DNA of 5,238 bases from Bacillota bacterium (GTDB lineage Bacteria > Bacillota > Sulfobacillia > JAJZYS01 > JAJYTV01). Positions 1-5,238 of this stretch are shown piece after piece. The notes under the pieces are model-generated. The model saw only the letters and a list, made by a program, of their open reading frames with translations, was not told the DNA's origin and ran no database searches. Where the stretch lies: the NCBI GenBank assembly GCA_021806845.1, contig JAKAPV010000048.1, positions 9,497-14,734 of the forward strand. Reading direction: 5' to 3'. The position numbers and the translations under genes are program-made. The first letter of the stretch is position 1. Each line of letters begins with the position of its first letter.

Positions 1-2
1 AC

Positions 3-104
3 GGTATCGCGCAGCGCCCTGTGGAGAAGATCCCCAGGGCCCGAGACGTTGGGAAATCCCTGTTCCTGTTGGAATCACTCATCGGGCCGCCGGTCGAAGA
101 ATGA
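3..104 (+). CDS. Possible C-terminal end of an unknown rightward gene (partial)
   Basis: Reading from base 3 gives 33 codons with no stop until TGA at 102-104. The product tail (ending ...LFLLESLIGPPVEE) has a more protein-like composition than the other two forward frames, which read as Arg/Pro/Ser-rich shadow translations, and its third codon positions are GC-rich. The stop lies at the edge of the terminator at 101-124, which would fit two convergent genes meeting there. No family is recognisable from so short a tail, and all three forward frames are open for a long stretch in this GC-rich DNA, so openness alone proves little. It may simply be intergenic sequence. Confidence 0.3.
   Translation, partial: GIAQRPVEKIPRARDVGKSLFLLESLIGPPVEE
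16..40. repeat. Imperfect stem-loop
   Basis: GCCCTG at 16-21 pairs with CAGGGC at 35-40. After one T/C mismatch, GG 23-24 pairs with CC 32-33 around a 7-base loop. No T-run follows on either strand, so it is not a classical intrinsic terminator. If the 3-104 reading is real, the stem lies inside that coding sequence and may mean nothing. Confidence 0.25.
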
Positions 105-124
105 AAACAAGGCCGTTCTCGGCC
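101..124 (-). terminator. Rho-independent terminator of the acyltransferase gene
   Basis: On the minus strand GGCCG-AGAA-CGGCC (124 down to 111) forms a 5-bp GC stem with a GNRA-like four-base loop. It is followed directly by a T-rich stretch, TTGTTTTCATTC, running to about base 99. It begins about 80 bases beyond the acyltransferase stop codon at 204-206 and is oriented to end that transcript. Confidence 0.7.
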
Positions 125-203
125 CGAAACGCCCATCCTGACCCTCGGCGCGCAGGAGATCGCCGACACGATTCCGTCCAACGACGACCGCTTGCGACGG
201 TGA

Positions 204-1421
204 TCAGCCGATGTGCGCGAAGTGCGCGACGATGATCGCCGTCGTCCAGGATGCGGCGACGCAGACGAGAAGAACAAGCAGGGTCGCGACCCCGTCCGTC
301 GCCAGCTTGCGCGAGCGGCGGATTGGGTTCTCCAGCAGATGGTAGGAGAGCATCGCGGTGAGGATCGCGCCCGCGATCTCGAGCGGTGTCCACGGCCAGC
401 CGGTGAGCGGAACCGCCAGCTGCTGTGGAAGGATCAGCCAGACGTAGTGCGTGAGGTAGAGAGAGTAGGAGATGGCGCCGATGTACACGAGCGGACGGGT
501 CGAAAGCACTTTGGTGACGGTAGTGCGCATGCCGCCGGCGCCCGCCCAGATGAACAACGCGGTTGCCCCGCAGGGCAGCCAGGCGAGCCAGCCCGGGTAG
601 GTGCTCGTCGCACTCAAATCGAAGAGCGCGATCGCGAGCAGCGCGAGGCCGAGCACGACCGCGATGCGCTCGCTCCACACGGAACGCATGGGCTTGCGCG
701 TCGTGCTGGCGGCGAGGAACCCGCCGAGGCCGAGTTCCCAGAACCGTGTGAAGGGCGAGTAGTACGCAGGGGTAGGGTCGGCGGCGGAGATGTGGATCGA
801 CCAGAGCGCGGACGCCGCGACCGCGACGGCGAGGGTGATCGTGAGCACCCGCAGTCGGCCCCGCGGCGGTACGAAGTGCGCTATCAGGAGGACGATCAGC
901 GGAAACGCGAGATAGAACTGCTCTTCCACCGCGAGAGACCAGAACTGCGTGATGAGCGAAGGAAACATGCCCGGCACGAAGTAGTTGCTGCCCGTGGCGA
1001 TCAGCCGAAAGTTTGCAGCGAAAAGCGAGGCCCAGCGTACGTCTCCTGGCAGGTTGGGGTTGAGACGCGGTCCGAGAACCAACCAGGCCACCAGCAGGGT
1101 TAGCACGAGCGTAACCGTGGCCGCCGGCACGATGCGGCGAATGCGCCGGGAGTAGAAGTCCGTCAGCGCAGCGCGCAGGCTCTTCTCCGACTCCCGCATC
1201 AGCAGTTGCGTGATGACGTAGCCACTGATCACGAAGAACACGTCCACGCCGATGTATCCCCCGGCGAATCCCGGTATGCCGGCGTGGTTGCCGACAACCA
1301 GCAGGACGGCGAGCGCACGCAGGCCCTGGATATCGCGGCGGAACTCCTGACGCGGTGCGACCCGCGGGAAGCCGTGGATCGGAATGCGGCGAGGAATCGC
1401 TTCAGTGAGCTGGGACGCCAA
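204..1421 (-). CDS. Acyltransferase 3 family membrane protein (OafA/YrhL-like), without SGNH domain
   Basis: This is a polytopic membrane enzyme expected to move an acyl group (usually acetyl) onto a sugar of a surface glycan. The 405-residue product opens with the family signature RRDIQGLRA (28-36) and the invariant His in NHAG (46). GVDVFFVISG (58-67), the basic FYSRRIRRIVPA segment (89-100), WSLAVEEQFYL (161-171), RFWELGLGGFLA (about 226-237), SYSLYLTHYVWL (318-329) and SYHLLENPIRR (359-369) follow. About ten membrane segments make the AT3 core. One more helix (about 377-400) follows and the protein ends five residues later, where fused AT3-SGNH proteins would enter their extracytoplasmic hydrolase domain. 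The frame is open upstream to 1790, but homology begins only near the signature. I chose TTG 1421 because GGAGGT (1438-1433) lies 11 bases upstream; TTG 1451 is a weaker alternative. No ATG or GTG is available close to the domain. The substrate cannot be read from sequence. Confidence 0.93.
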   Translation of the reverse strand: MASQLTEAIPRRIPIHGFPRVAPRQEFRRDIQGLRALAVLLVVGNHAGIPGFAGGYIGVDVFFVISGYVITQLLMRESEKSLRAALTDFYSRRIRRIVPAATVTLVLTLLVAWLVLGPRLNPNLPGDVRWASLFAANFRLIATGSNYFVPGMFPSLITQFWSLAVEEQFYLAFPLIVLLIAHFVPPRGRLRVLTITLAVAVAASALWSIHISAADPTPAYYSPFTRFWELGLGGFLAASTTRKPMRSVWSERIAVVLGLALLAIALFDLSATSTYPGWLAWLPCGATALFIWAGAGGMRTTVTKVLSTRPLVYIGAISYSLYLTHYVWLILPQQLAVPLTGWPWTPLEIAGAILTAMLSYHLLENPIRRSRKLATDGVATLLVLLVCVAASWTTAIIVAHFAHIG

Positions 1422-1750
1422 TCTCCTTCGCCACCTCCGACACAGATGCAACGGGTCGCAACGCCTCTCCAGGCGAGCCGCCGTCTCCCGGCGTTGCCCC
1501 GGTGTACGACCCCTTTTCGTCGAATTACGACAATGTCCGCGGCGCCTCCTTGTGGATGTTTCTTCCTGTTGACGCCAGATTTCGGAGAGGCGCGAGTCTT
1601 GACCCGCGCGTGCATGCCAAAGGCGACCGCCTGCGGGACCACGTTCGTTCCGCGCTTCGAGCGCTTGCGCGAGGCGGATAGCCGGCAGGATCGGAAGGAA
1701 CGTGCAGACCCCGGTGCCGGTCGTCCGCCGCTCTTTGGCGGCTGGAAAAG

Positions 1751-1779
1751 CACCCTCAAATCTACGGCCCGAGAGGGTG
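1751..1779. repeat. Inverted repeat, 7-bp arms
   Basis: CACCCTC at 1751-1757 is the exact reverse complement of GAGGGTG at 1773-1779, with a 15-base spacer. There is no T-run after it. A second short palindrome (1779-1790) follows at once, so the two form a small structured cluster. A role as operator or RNA hairpin is conceivable, but nothing in the sequence decides it. Confidence 0.35.
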
Positions 1780-1790
1780 TGCAGTTGCAC
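1779..1790. promoter_or_regulatory. Short palindrome GTGCA-GT-TGCAC
   Basis: Two exact 5-bp arms flank two bases. This is the size of a dimeric repressor half-site pair, and it sits in the divergent intergenic region directly beside the 7-bp inverted repeat. No regulator is encoded in the window, so an operator role is only a suggestion. Confidence 0.25.
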
Positions 1791-2083
1791 CTGCGACGCG
1801 CTGGATCTCGCCGCGTGCGTAGCGACCCTCGATCACGCGCGTCCAGTCAGGGTGTTCACGCTGAAGAGACGTTCTGAGGAGAGCAAAGGACGGTGGCGCA
1901 CTAACGCGTCGACGCCGTTCCGCCAGGATCCGACCGGATTCTTGCTTTCCTGCCAGACGTCCTTCGCGCCGGTCCGCGCAGTTTCGGCAGGAGTAGCCGT
2001 GGGTTCCGGCAAAGGAGTCATTCCAGGACGGGCACCGCAGCCACCGGTTTTCCAAGGGGATGAGGAATTGCTTCGGCGTTTCG

Positions 2084-2093
2084 CGTTCGAACG
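2084..2093. promoter_or_regulatory. Perfect 10-bp palindrome CGTTCGAACG
   Basis: This self-complementary site lies about 130 bases upstream of the SGNH gene start, in non-coding sequence. Position and symmetry fit a transcription-factor site for the SGNH-LCP unit. A 10-bp palindrome can also arise by chance in GC-rich DNA, so confidence is low. Confidence 0.25.
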
Positions 2094-2219
2094 TGCGCGA
2101 CATCCTTCGCGTTGCGTGCTCGCTCCCAGCGTTCCGGGGGACATCACTATCGCGCCGCGGCGGCGCTGCGATCGGCGGCGTAGCCGCTCACCGCACGGCG
2201 CGCGCAGGTGGAGATGCAG

Positions 2220-3194
2220 ATGATGGAACGCCGAAGTGCGCATTGGGGATTGCGCGCGGTGCTCTTCGCCGTTCTCGCGGCGCTCCTGACCACGGCGTTG
2301 ATTGTGGAGGCCATGCCGCCCTCGGTCCGCAAGACGTTCGCCGCGCCCCCGCCGGCGATCCACCACAAAAAGGGAAGGCCGGGCGGGACGAACCCGAAGA
2401 CTTCGTACGGAGGGTCAGGCGTACCGACTGTGCCCAAGATCTCCGACGCCTTCACCGGCTCGATCACAGAGCCGCAGGTCGGCGGCGGTTGCGGCTTCGC
2501 TCTGAGCGGGCAGGTCGAATCGGCGCCGGTCGGAAGCTGCACAGTGCTTGAGATCGGCGATTCGCTCGGCAACGACCTTGGCTGGGGTCTTCAGCGCCAA
2601 GTCGCGCCGGACTCGGGCCTGCGTCTAATCCAACTCGACAAGTCTTCAACCGGTCTCGCCAATTCCGGCTTCTATAACTGGCCGGCCGAACTCGCCTCGG
2701 ACCTGCGTGAATACCACCCCCAGCTCGTCTTGATCAGCCTGGGAGGCAACGACGAGCAGGGCCTATACACCAACGGCTCAGCCGTGCAGTTCCCGACGGC
2801 GGCCTGGCAGACCGCCTACACCGAGCGCGTGCGAGAACTGGTGAGCGAGGCGACGGCGAGCGGCGCGTACGTGCTCTGGGTCGGCATGCCGAACATGCAG
2901 CAGCCATCGTACAGCCAGGGAATGCAACTCCTGAACTCGATCTACAAGCAGGTCGTGACCTCCGAGCCGAACGCGACCTTCGTGCCGACATGGCAGATCT
3001 TTTCGAACCCGCAGGGTGCATTCCAGGCGAACGCCATGGTGAACGGCAAGAGCGCGACCCTGCGTTCTCAGGACGGCATCCACTACTCCTACGCCGGCGA
3101 GGACGTACTGGCCACATACGTGCTCCGGGAGATGGCGCTCATCTACCATGTCCAGCTCGCGCCGACGAATCCGGAGCAGATCACGGGTTGGTAG
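2220..3194 (+). CDS. Membrane-anchored SGNH/GDSL hydrolase (DUF459-like)
   Basis: This 324-residue protein is predicted to be an extracytoplasmic esterase or O-acyltransferase. An N-terminal hydrophobic segment (about 12-30) reads as a signal anchor. A Pro/Gly/Lys-rich linker (to about 75) and then the SGNH domain follow. IGDSLGND (112-119) carries the nucleophile Ser115, SLGGND (173-178) supplies the block III Gly/Asn, and DGIHYSYAGEDVLA (285-298) carries the catalytic Asp285 and His288. Cys91 and Cys107 could form a disulfide outside the membrane. I chose ATG 2220 because GGAG (2210-2213) is six bases upstream; GTG 2208 and ATG 2214 would overlap that site, and ATG 2223 is also possible. 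The LCP gene begins 16 bases after its stop, so the two are very likely co-transcribed. With the neighbouring acyltransferase lacking such a domain, it may act as the second half of a split acyl-transfer system; hydrolysis of acyl groups is the alternative. Confidence 0.88.
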   Translation: MMERRSAHWGLRAVLFAVLAALLTTALIVEAMPPSVRKTFAAPPPAIHHKKGRPGGTNPKTSYGGSGVPTVPKISDAFTGSITEPQVGGGCGFALSGQVESAPVGSCTVLEIGDSLGNDLGWGLQRQVAPDSGLRLIQLDKSSTGLANSGFYNWPAELASDLREYHPQLVLISLGGNDEQGLYTNGSAVQFPTAAWQTAYTERVRELVSEATASGAYVLWVGMPNMQQPSYSQGMQLLNSIYKQVVTSEPNATFVPTWQIFSNPQGAFQANAMVNGKSATLRSQDGIHYSYAGEDVLATYVLREMALIYHVQLAPTNPEQITGW

Positions 3195-3195
3195 C

Positions 3196-3203
3196 AGGGA
3201 GGG
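3196..3203 (+). promoter_or_regulatory. Ribosome binding site deciding a TTG start for the LCP gene
   Basis: AGGGAGGG lies just after the SGNH stop (3192-3194). Its GGAGG core (3198-3202) is eight bases before TTG 3211. The in-frame ATG at 3148 would overlap the SGNH gene by 47 bases and add 21 Arg/Ser-rich residues ahead of the membrane anchor, so the TTG is preferred. Confidence 0.75.
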
Positions 3204-3210
3204 CACTCGG

Positions 3211-4458
3211 TTGAAAAACAGGTTCCCCGTGCGCACCAAGTTCGTCTGGCTTCTCGTCATCGTACTCGTGCTGGTCGGTGGCTTTGCCTTCGCCCGAAGC
3301 TGGATGGGGCAGTCTTCCGCACCTGGTGGTGAGAAGGCACGGAACTTCTCGCAGAACATCCCCTACAACATCCTCCTGATCGGGAACAACGCGAGGCAGG
3401 CCCAGGGTCCGCTCTCGCTCGGCACGTCCGGCGGGCAGGCCGACATCCTGATGGTCGTGCACATCGACCCGAAGACGAAGGATGTCACCCTGATCTCCAT
3501 CCCACGCGATCTTCTGATCGCGCTTCCCGGCTGGCGCGTTGTGGAACCCAAGGTCAAGGAGAGCTTCTTCCTCGGCCTGACGCAGAGTCCGCAGCGCGGA
3601 CCGCAGGTTGCCATGCAGGTCGTCAGCAAGTTCACCGGCATGCCGATCCACGCCTACATTGCGACCGACTTCCAGGGGTTCGTCGATGCGGTCAACGCCG
3701 TCGGCTGCGTGAACATCTACATCCCCGCCCGGCTCTACGACCCGCTCCACAGCAAGGCGGATTTCCAGCCCGGATGGCACTGCCTCTCCGGGACGTGGGC
3801 CCTCGCCTACATCCGCATCCGCCAGAACGCCGCGGGCAACAGCTTCCGGACGAACGACTTCCAGCGCATGGGCGCGGAGCAGCAGGTGCTGGTTGCGCTG
3901 AAGGACAAGCTGCTGGAGAACCCGGTGCAAGCAGCGTTGCACCTCCCGTCGCTGATCTCCGCCTGGAGCAAGGACGTGGCGACGAACCTCACGCACGGCC
4001 AACTGCTCTCGCTGGGCATGACTCTTGCGCACGCCCATCTAAGCAAGGCGACGCTCGGGAGCGACGCCGATTCCATGGCGCTCGCCTCGATGCCGCTGCC
4101 CGGCGTCAACCAGGAGAACGCGATCTTGGGCGCCTACTACGATGTGCTGGACGTGGCGAACGTCACCGCGGTACTCAAGCCGTACGGCTCAACCGGGGCA
4201 TGGACGGGGCTGCCGCCCTTCCCCCAGCCGAAGGACGTCCCCATCACGCTCTACGGCAGCCAGTACACGATGGCCCTCCTGGAGAAGGCTGGCTTCCCAG
4301 TGACCTACGGCGGCTCCTTCGCCGGCACGTCTCGCCTAACGGTTGTCTTCCCGAACGGCAGCCCGACATCCGGCTTCGTCGTCGGCCGGGCGCTCGGGGC
4401 CGGCAATGAGATGGTGCAGCCGGGCAGCGTCTCGCGCGTCACGGTGTACGCCCCCTGA
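3211..4458 (+). CDS. LytR-CpsA-Psr (LCP) family cell-wall glycopolymer ligase
   Basis: LCP enzymes sit on the outer face of the membrane and transfer lipid-linked glycopolymers to peptidoglycan. This 415-residue protein has a short basic N-terminus, one membrane helix (about 11-28), and an LCP domain (about 51-235). Visible motifs are YNILLIGNN (52-60), ADILMVVHIDPKTK (77-90), SIPRD (96-100, Arg99), YIRIR (200-204) and NDFQR (215-219). Cys166 and Cys191 could form the disulfide seen in actinobacterial members. The C-terminal part (about 346-415) has a strand-helix-strand pattern around ALLEKAGFPV that resembles a LytR_C domain, though weakly. Two usually conserved stretches deviate: the motif normally written RSD-T reads QADI, and the RQ after DxxR reads AE. 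It follows the SGNH gene by 16 bases, suggesting joint action on a surface polymer. It uses a TTG start; GTG 3229 is a less likely alternative. No intrinsic terminator is visible after the stop. Confidence 0.93.
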   Translation: MKNRFPVRTKFVWLLVIVLVLVGGFAFARSWMGQSSAPGGEKARNFSQNIPYNILLIGNNARQAQGPLSLGTSGGQADILMVVHIDPKTKDVTLISIPRDLLIALPGWRVVEPKVKESFFLGLTQSPQRGPQVAMQVVSKFTGMPIHAYIATDFQGFVDAVNAVGCVNIYIPARLYDPLHSKADFQPGWHCLSGTWALAYIRIRQNAAGNSFRTNDFQRMGAEQQVLVALKDKLLENPVQAALHLPSLISAWSKDVATNLTHGQLLSLGMTLAHAHLSKATLGSDADSMALASMPLPGVNQENAILGAYYDVLDVANVTAVLKPYGSTGAWTGLPPFPQPKDVPITLYGSQYTMALLEKAGFPVTYGGSFAGTSRLTVVFPNGSPTSGFVVGRALGAGNEMVQPGSVSRVTVYAP

Positions 4459-4464
4459 GGGTGC

Positions 4465-4696
4465 CTGCGTACGGCGGCTCCCTGCGAGCGCAGCGAGGAG
4501 ATGTCGAAATCGACCCCCCCCCGCCTCTGGCCATGATCTCGGCCTGCGCCTTGAGCGTGTCGATCATGCCGCCGCGGCTGTCGCGCGGGGATGGGATCAT
4601 GAAGCAGTTTAGTTCCCATAGGTTAGCTTGGCCAGGATGCCGGCGCCCGCCTGGATGCGCCCGCCAGGCACGTAAGGGGAACCCTGCGAGTAGGTG
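4465..4696 (-). pseudogene. nrdJ: Remnant of class II (B12-dependent) ribonucleotide reductase
   Basis: Minus-strand translation in three successive frames gives one continuous family match. VPGGRIQAGAGILAKLTY (4671-4618) comes first, then NCFMIPSPRDSRGGMIDTL and KAQAEIMARGGG (about 4609-4517), then DFDISSLRSQGAAVR (about 4511-4467). These correspond to the region of adenosylcobalamin-dependent ribonucleoside-diphosphate reductases that holds the first active-site Cys (in NCF) and the GGG-VG loop before the SSLRP-G segment. One frame change lies near 4609-4618 with an in-frame TAA. The second lies at a run of nine G (plus-strand C 4514-4522), where seven would keep the frame. Homology stops about eight bases before the LCP stop codon on one side and at the mobile element boundary on the other, so the N-terminal part and most of the barrel are absent. 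It cannot encode a working enzyme. Identification is by recalled family motifs. Confidence 0.78.
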
Positions 4697-4811
4697 GTGA
4701 CGACTCCTCGCCGTGAACAGCGAGGCTTCTCGGTGCATCCGGAGCGCTCGAGCCCTTCTCCGCTTCCCGAAGGCTCCGTCCGAGCCCTTGGAGGAACAAG
4801 GGACAGATGGG
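4697..4811 (-). ncRNA. IS200/IS605 right end with predicted omega RNA (reRNA) scaffold
   Basis: Downstream of tnpB the minus strand folds into consecutive hairpins. CCCTTG/CAAGGG (4802-4797 with 4790-4785) has a 6-base loop. GGCTC/GAGCC (4786-4782 with 4776-4772) partly competes with the first. The terminal hairpin is CCTCGC/GCGAGG (4725-4720 with 4711-4706), preceded by GAGAAG and followed by AGTCGTCAC. A final GAAG-stem-AGT.GTCAC arrangement is typical of TnpB-associated right ends, where the RNA scaffold ends at the element boundary and the flanking DNA supplies the guide. I place the boundary after GTCAC at 4697. The RNA may begin inside the tnpB 3' end, as in studied elements. Confidence 0.65.
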
Positions 4812-5237
4812 TTAGGCGATCTTGTGCAGTACTCGCCGCAGAATGACCAGTGCGGAATTGACATCGCGGTGCATCTGCGCGCCGCAGGGGCAGGAGTGCC
4901 AGCGCTGGGAAAGGGTCTTCTTCTCGATGCGACCGCAGCGGCTGCACTCTTGGGACGTGTAGCGTGGATCGACGCGCTCGACGCTCCGGCCAGCCTCTTC
5001 CGCTTTGCCGAGAAGCCTCTTGAGAAACGCGCCCCATGCCGCGTCCTGAATGCTCAGCGCGAGATGCGGGTTTCTGACCATATTGCGGATCGCAAGATCC
5101 TCGACGGCGATGAGGTCGTACTCACGCGCGAGCCGATACGCCGTCTTGCAGTGCATGTCCCGTCGCTGGTCGGCAAGGCGCACATGCATCCTTTGGAGCA
5201 TCTGGACCCGCTTGCGGCGCCTCGCTGATCCCTGCTT
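4812..5237 (-). CDS. tnpB: TnpB RNA-guided nuclease / OrfB transposon protein, C-terminal part (5' end off window)
   Basis: TnpB is an RNA-guided DNA endonuclease of IS200/IS605 elements with a RuvC-like fold, related to Cas12. The frame runs in from the window edge (KQGSARRRKRVQ before Met at 5201), so ATG 5201 is internal and not the start. Visible blocks, numbered from that Met, are the helical RMHVRLADQRRDMHCKTAYRL (4-24), the second RuvC acidic residue in IAVEDLAI (31-38), and VDPRYTSQECSRCG (78-91). The second half of the zinc ribbon, CPCGA (104-108), precedes the last catalytic Asp in HRDVNSALVIL. Family members usually have about 350-450 residues, so roughly two thirds lies outside. 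The C-terminus looks intact, with stop TAA at 4814-4812. The commoner DRD is HRD here; the catalytic Asp is kept. The first RuvC Asp cannot be checked. Confidence 0.93.
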   Translation of the reverse strand, partial: KQGSARRRKRVQMLQRMHVRLADQRRDMHCKTAYRLAREYDLIAVEDLAIRNMVRNPHLALSIQDAAWGAFLKRLLGKAEEAGRSVERVDPRYTSQECSRCGRIEKKTLSQRWHSCPCGAQMHRDVNSALVILRRVLHKIA

Positions 5238-5238
5238 C

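Larger units (their letters stand above)
1422..2219. other. Long divergent intergenic region, no convincing gene
   Basis: About 800 bases separate the leftward acyltransferase from the rightward SGNH gene. Several open frames cross it on both strands, but their products are Arg/Pro/Ser-rich, lack recognisable domains, overlap each other and lack good ribosome sites. The best minus-strand candidate, 1762-2103, has only GAAGG touching its ATG and matches nothing I know. The region should hold the promoters of both flanking units, but I see no clear -35/-10 pair on either strand. Inverted repeats at 1751-1779, 1779-1790 and 2084-2093 are listed separately. Its length and lack of genes are compatible with a decayed gene, a small RNA or a large regulatory region. 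Confidence 0.6.
4697..5238 (-). mobile_element. IS200/IS605-family (IS1341-like) element, right part only
   Basis: The element comprises the TnpB C-terminus and the structured right end. The left end and any Y1 transposase gene (tnpA) lie beyond the window edge, so it cannot be said whether this is an autonomous IS605, a tnpB-only element, or a relic. These elements lack terminal inverted repeats and target duplications, so the boundary rests on the terminal hairpin and the switch to ribonucleotide reductase sequence. Confidence 0.7.

Noticed and set aside
213..1103. Long forward open frame opposite the acyltransferase gene (296 codons)
   Set aside because: It is an Arg/Glu/Asp-rich antisense shadow of a clear membrane protein gene, a common artefact in GC-rich DNA.
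1422..1790. N-terminal extension of the acyltransferase frame to an ATG at 1790
   Set aside because: The extra 123 residues are Arg-rich with no domain or membrane segment, while the family signature begins right after the TTG at 1421, which has an upstream GGAGGT.
1762..2103. Minus-strand open frame of 113 codons with a few Cys residues resembling a zinc knuckle
   Set aside because: The Cys spacing does not complete a recognisable zinc ribbon, the ribosome site touches the ATG, and overlapping frames on both strands look equally plausible.
3181..4038. Minus-strand open frame of 285 codons opposite the LCP gene
   Set aside because: Its product is rich in Arg, Val, Asp and His, has no domain, and lies wholly opposite a well-supported gene.
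4481..4500. Hairpin CTGC/GCAG after the LCP gene as its terminator
   Set aside because: The stem is four to five bases with almost no loop and no T-run follows, and the same bases encode the conserved reductase remnant on the other strand.
4713..5228. Forward open frame of 171 codons opposite tnpB
   Set aside because: It is the antisense of the conserved TnpB zinc ribbon and RuvC motifs.
1..5238. CRISPR array, tRNA or rRNA genes, long direct repeats
   Set aside because: No regularly spaced repeats, no cloverleaf with a TTC-loop and acceptor stem, and no rRNA motifs were seen on either strand.

Overview
This 5.2 kb window is GC-rich throughout and carries short genes for envelope chemistry, followed by a mobile element at the right edge. 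The combination of a LytR-CpsA-Psr (LCP) enzyme with a Cys pair, an OafA-type membrane acyltransferase, a DUF459-like SGNH hydrolase, frequent TTG starts and high GC suggests a high-GC Gram-positive lineage (Actinomycetota, perhaps a deep branch such as Thermoleophilia). Chloroflexota is not excluded. The taxonomic call is inference from gene content, not from any marker gene.

Layout. At 3-104 there may be the last 33 codons of a rightward gene. A rho-independent terminator (101-124, read leftward) closes the acyltransferase-3 gene on the minus strand (204-1421, TTG start). About 800 bases without a convincing gene follow (1422-2219), containing a few inverted repeats. Then comes a tight rightward pair: an SGNH/GDSL hydrolase (2220-3194, ATG) and, 16 bases later, an LCP-family protein (3211-4458, TTG start). 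Immediately after the LCP stop, on the minus strand, lies a decayed internal fragment of an adenosylcobalamin-dependent (class II) ribonucleotide reductase (about 4465-4696), broken by two frameshifts, one at a run of nine G. It abuts the predicted right end of an IS200/IS605-family element: an omega RNA-like (reRNA) right end (4697-4811) and the C-terminal part of TnpB (4812 to the window edge, minus strand).

How the parts may work together. The acyltransferase has 10-11 membrane segments and stops right after a final helix, where one-piece OafA-like enzymes continue into an extracytoplasmic SGNH domain. A separate membrane-anchored SGNH protein is encoded divergently next door and is coupled to an LCP protein, a family that attaches anionic or polysaccharide glycopolymers to peptidoglycan. 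The simplest reading is a small module that makes, O-acylates and wall-attaches a surface glycopolymer, with the acyl-transfer chain split over two polypeptides. The TnpB element and the ribonucleotide reductase remnant are unrelated to this module and mark a rearrangement point.
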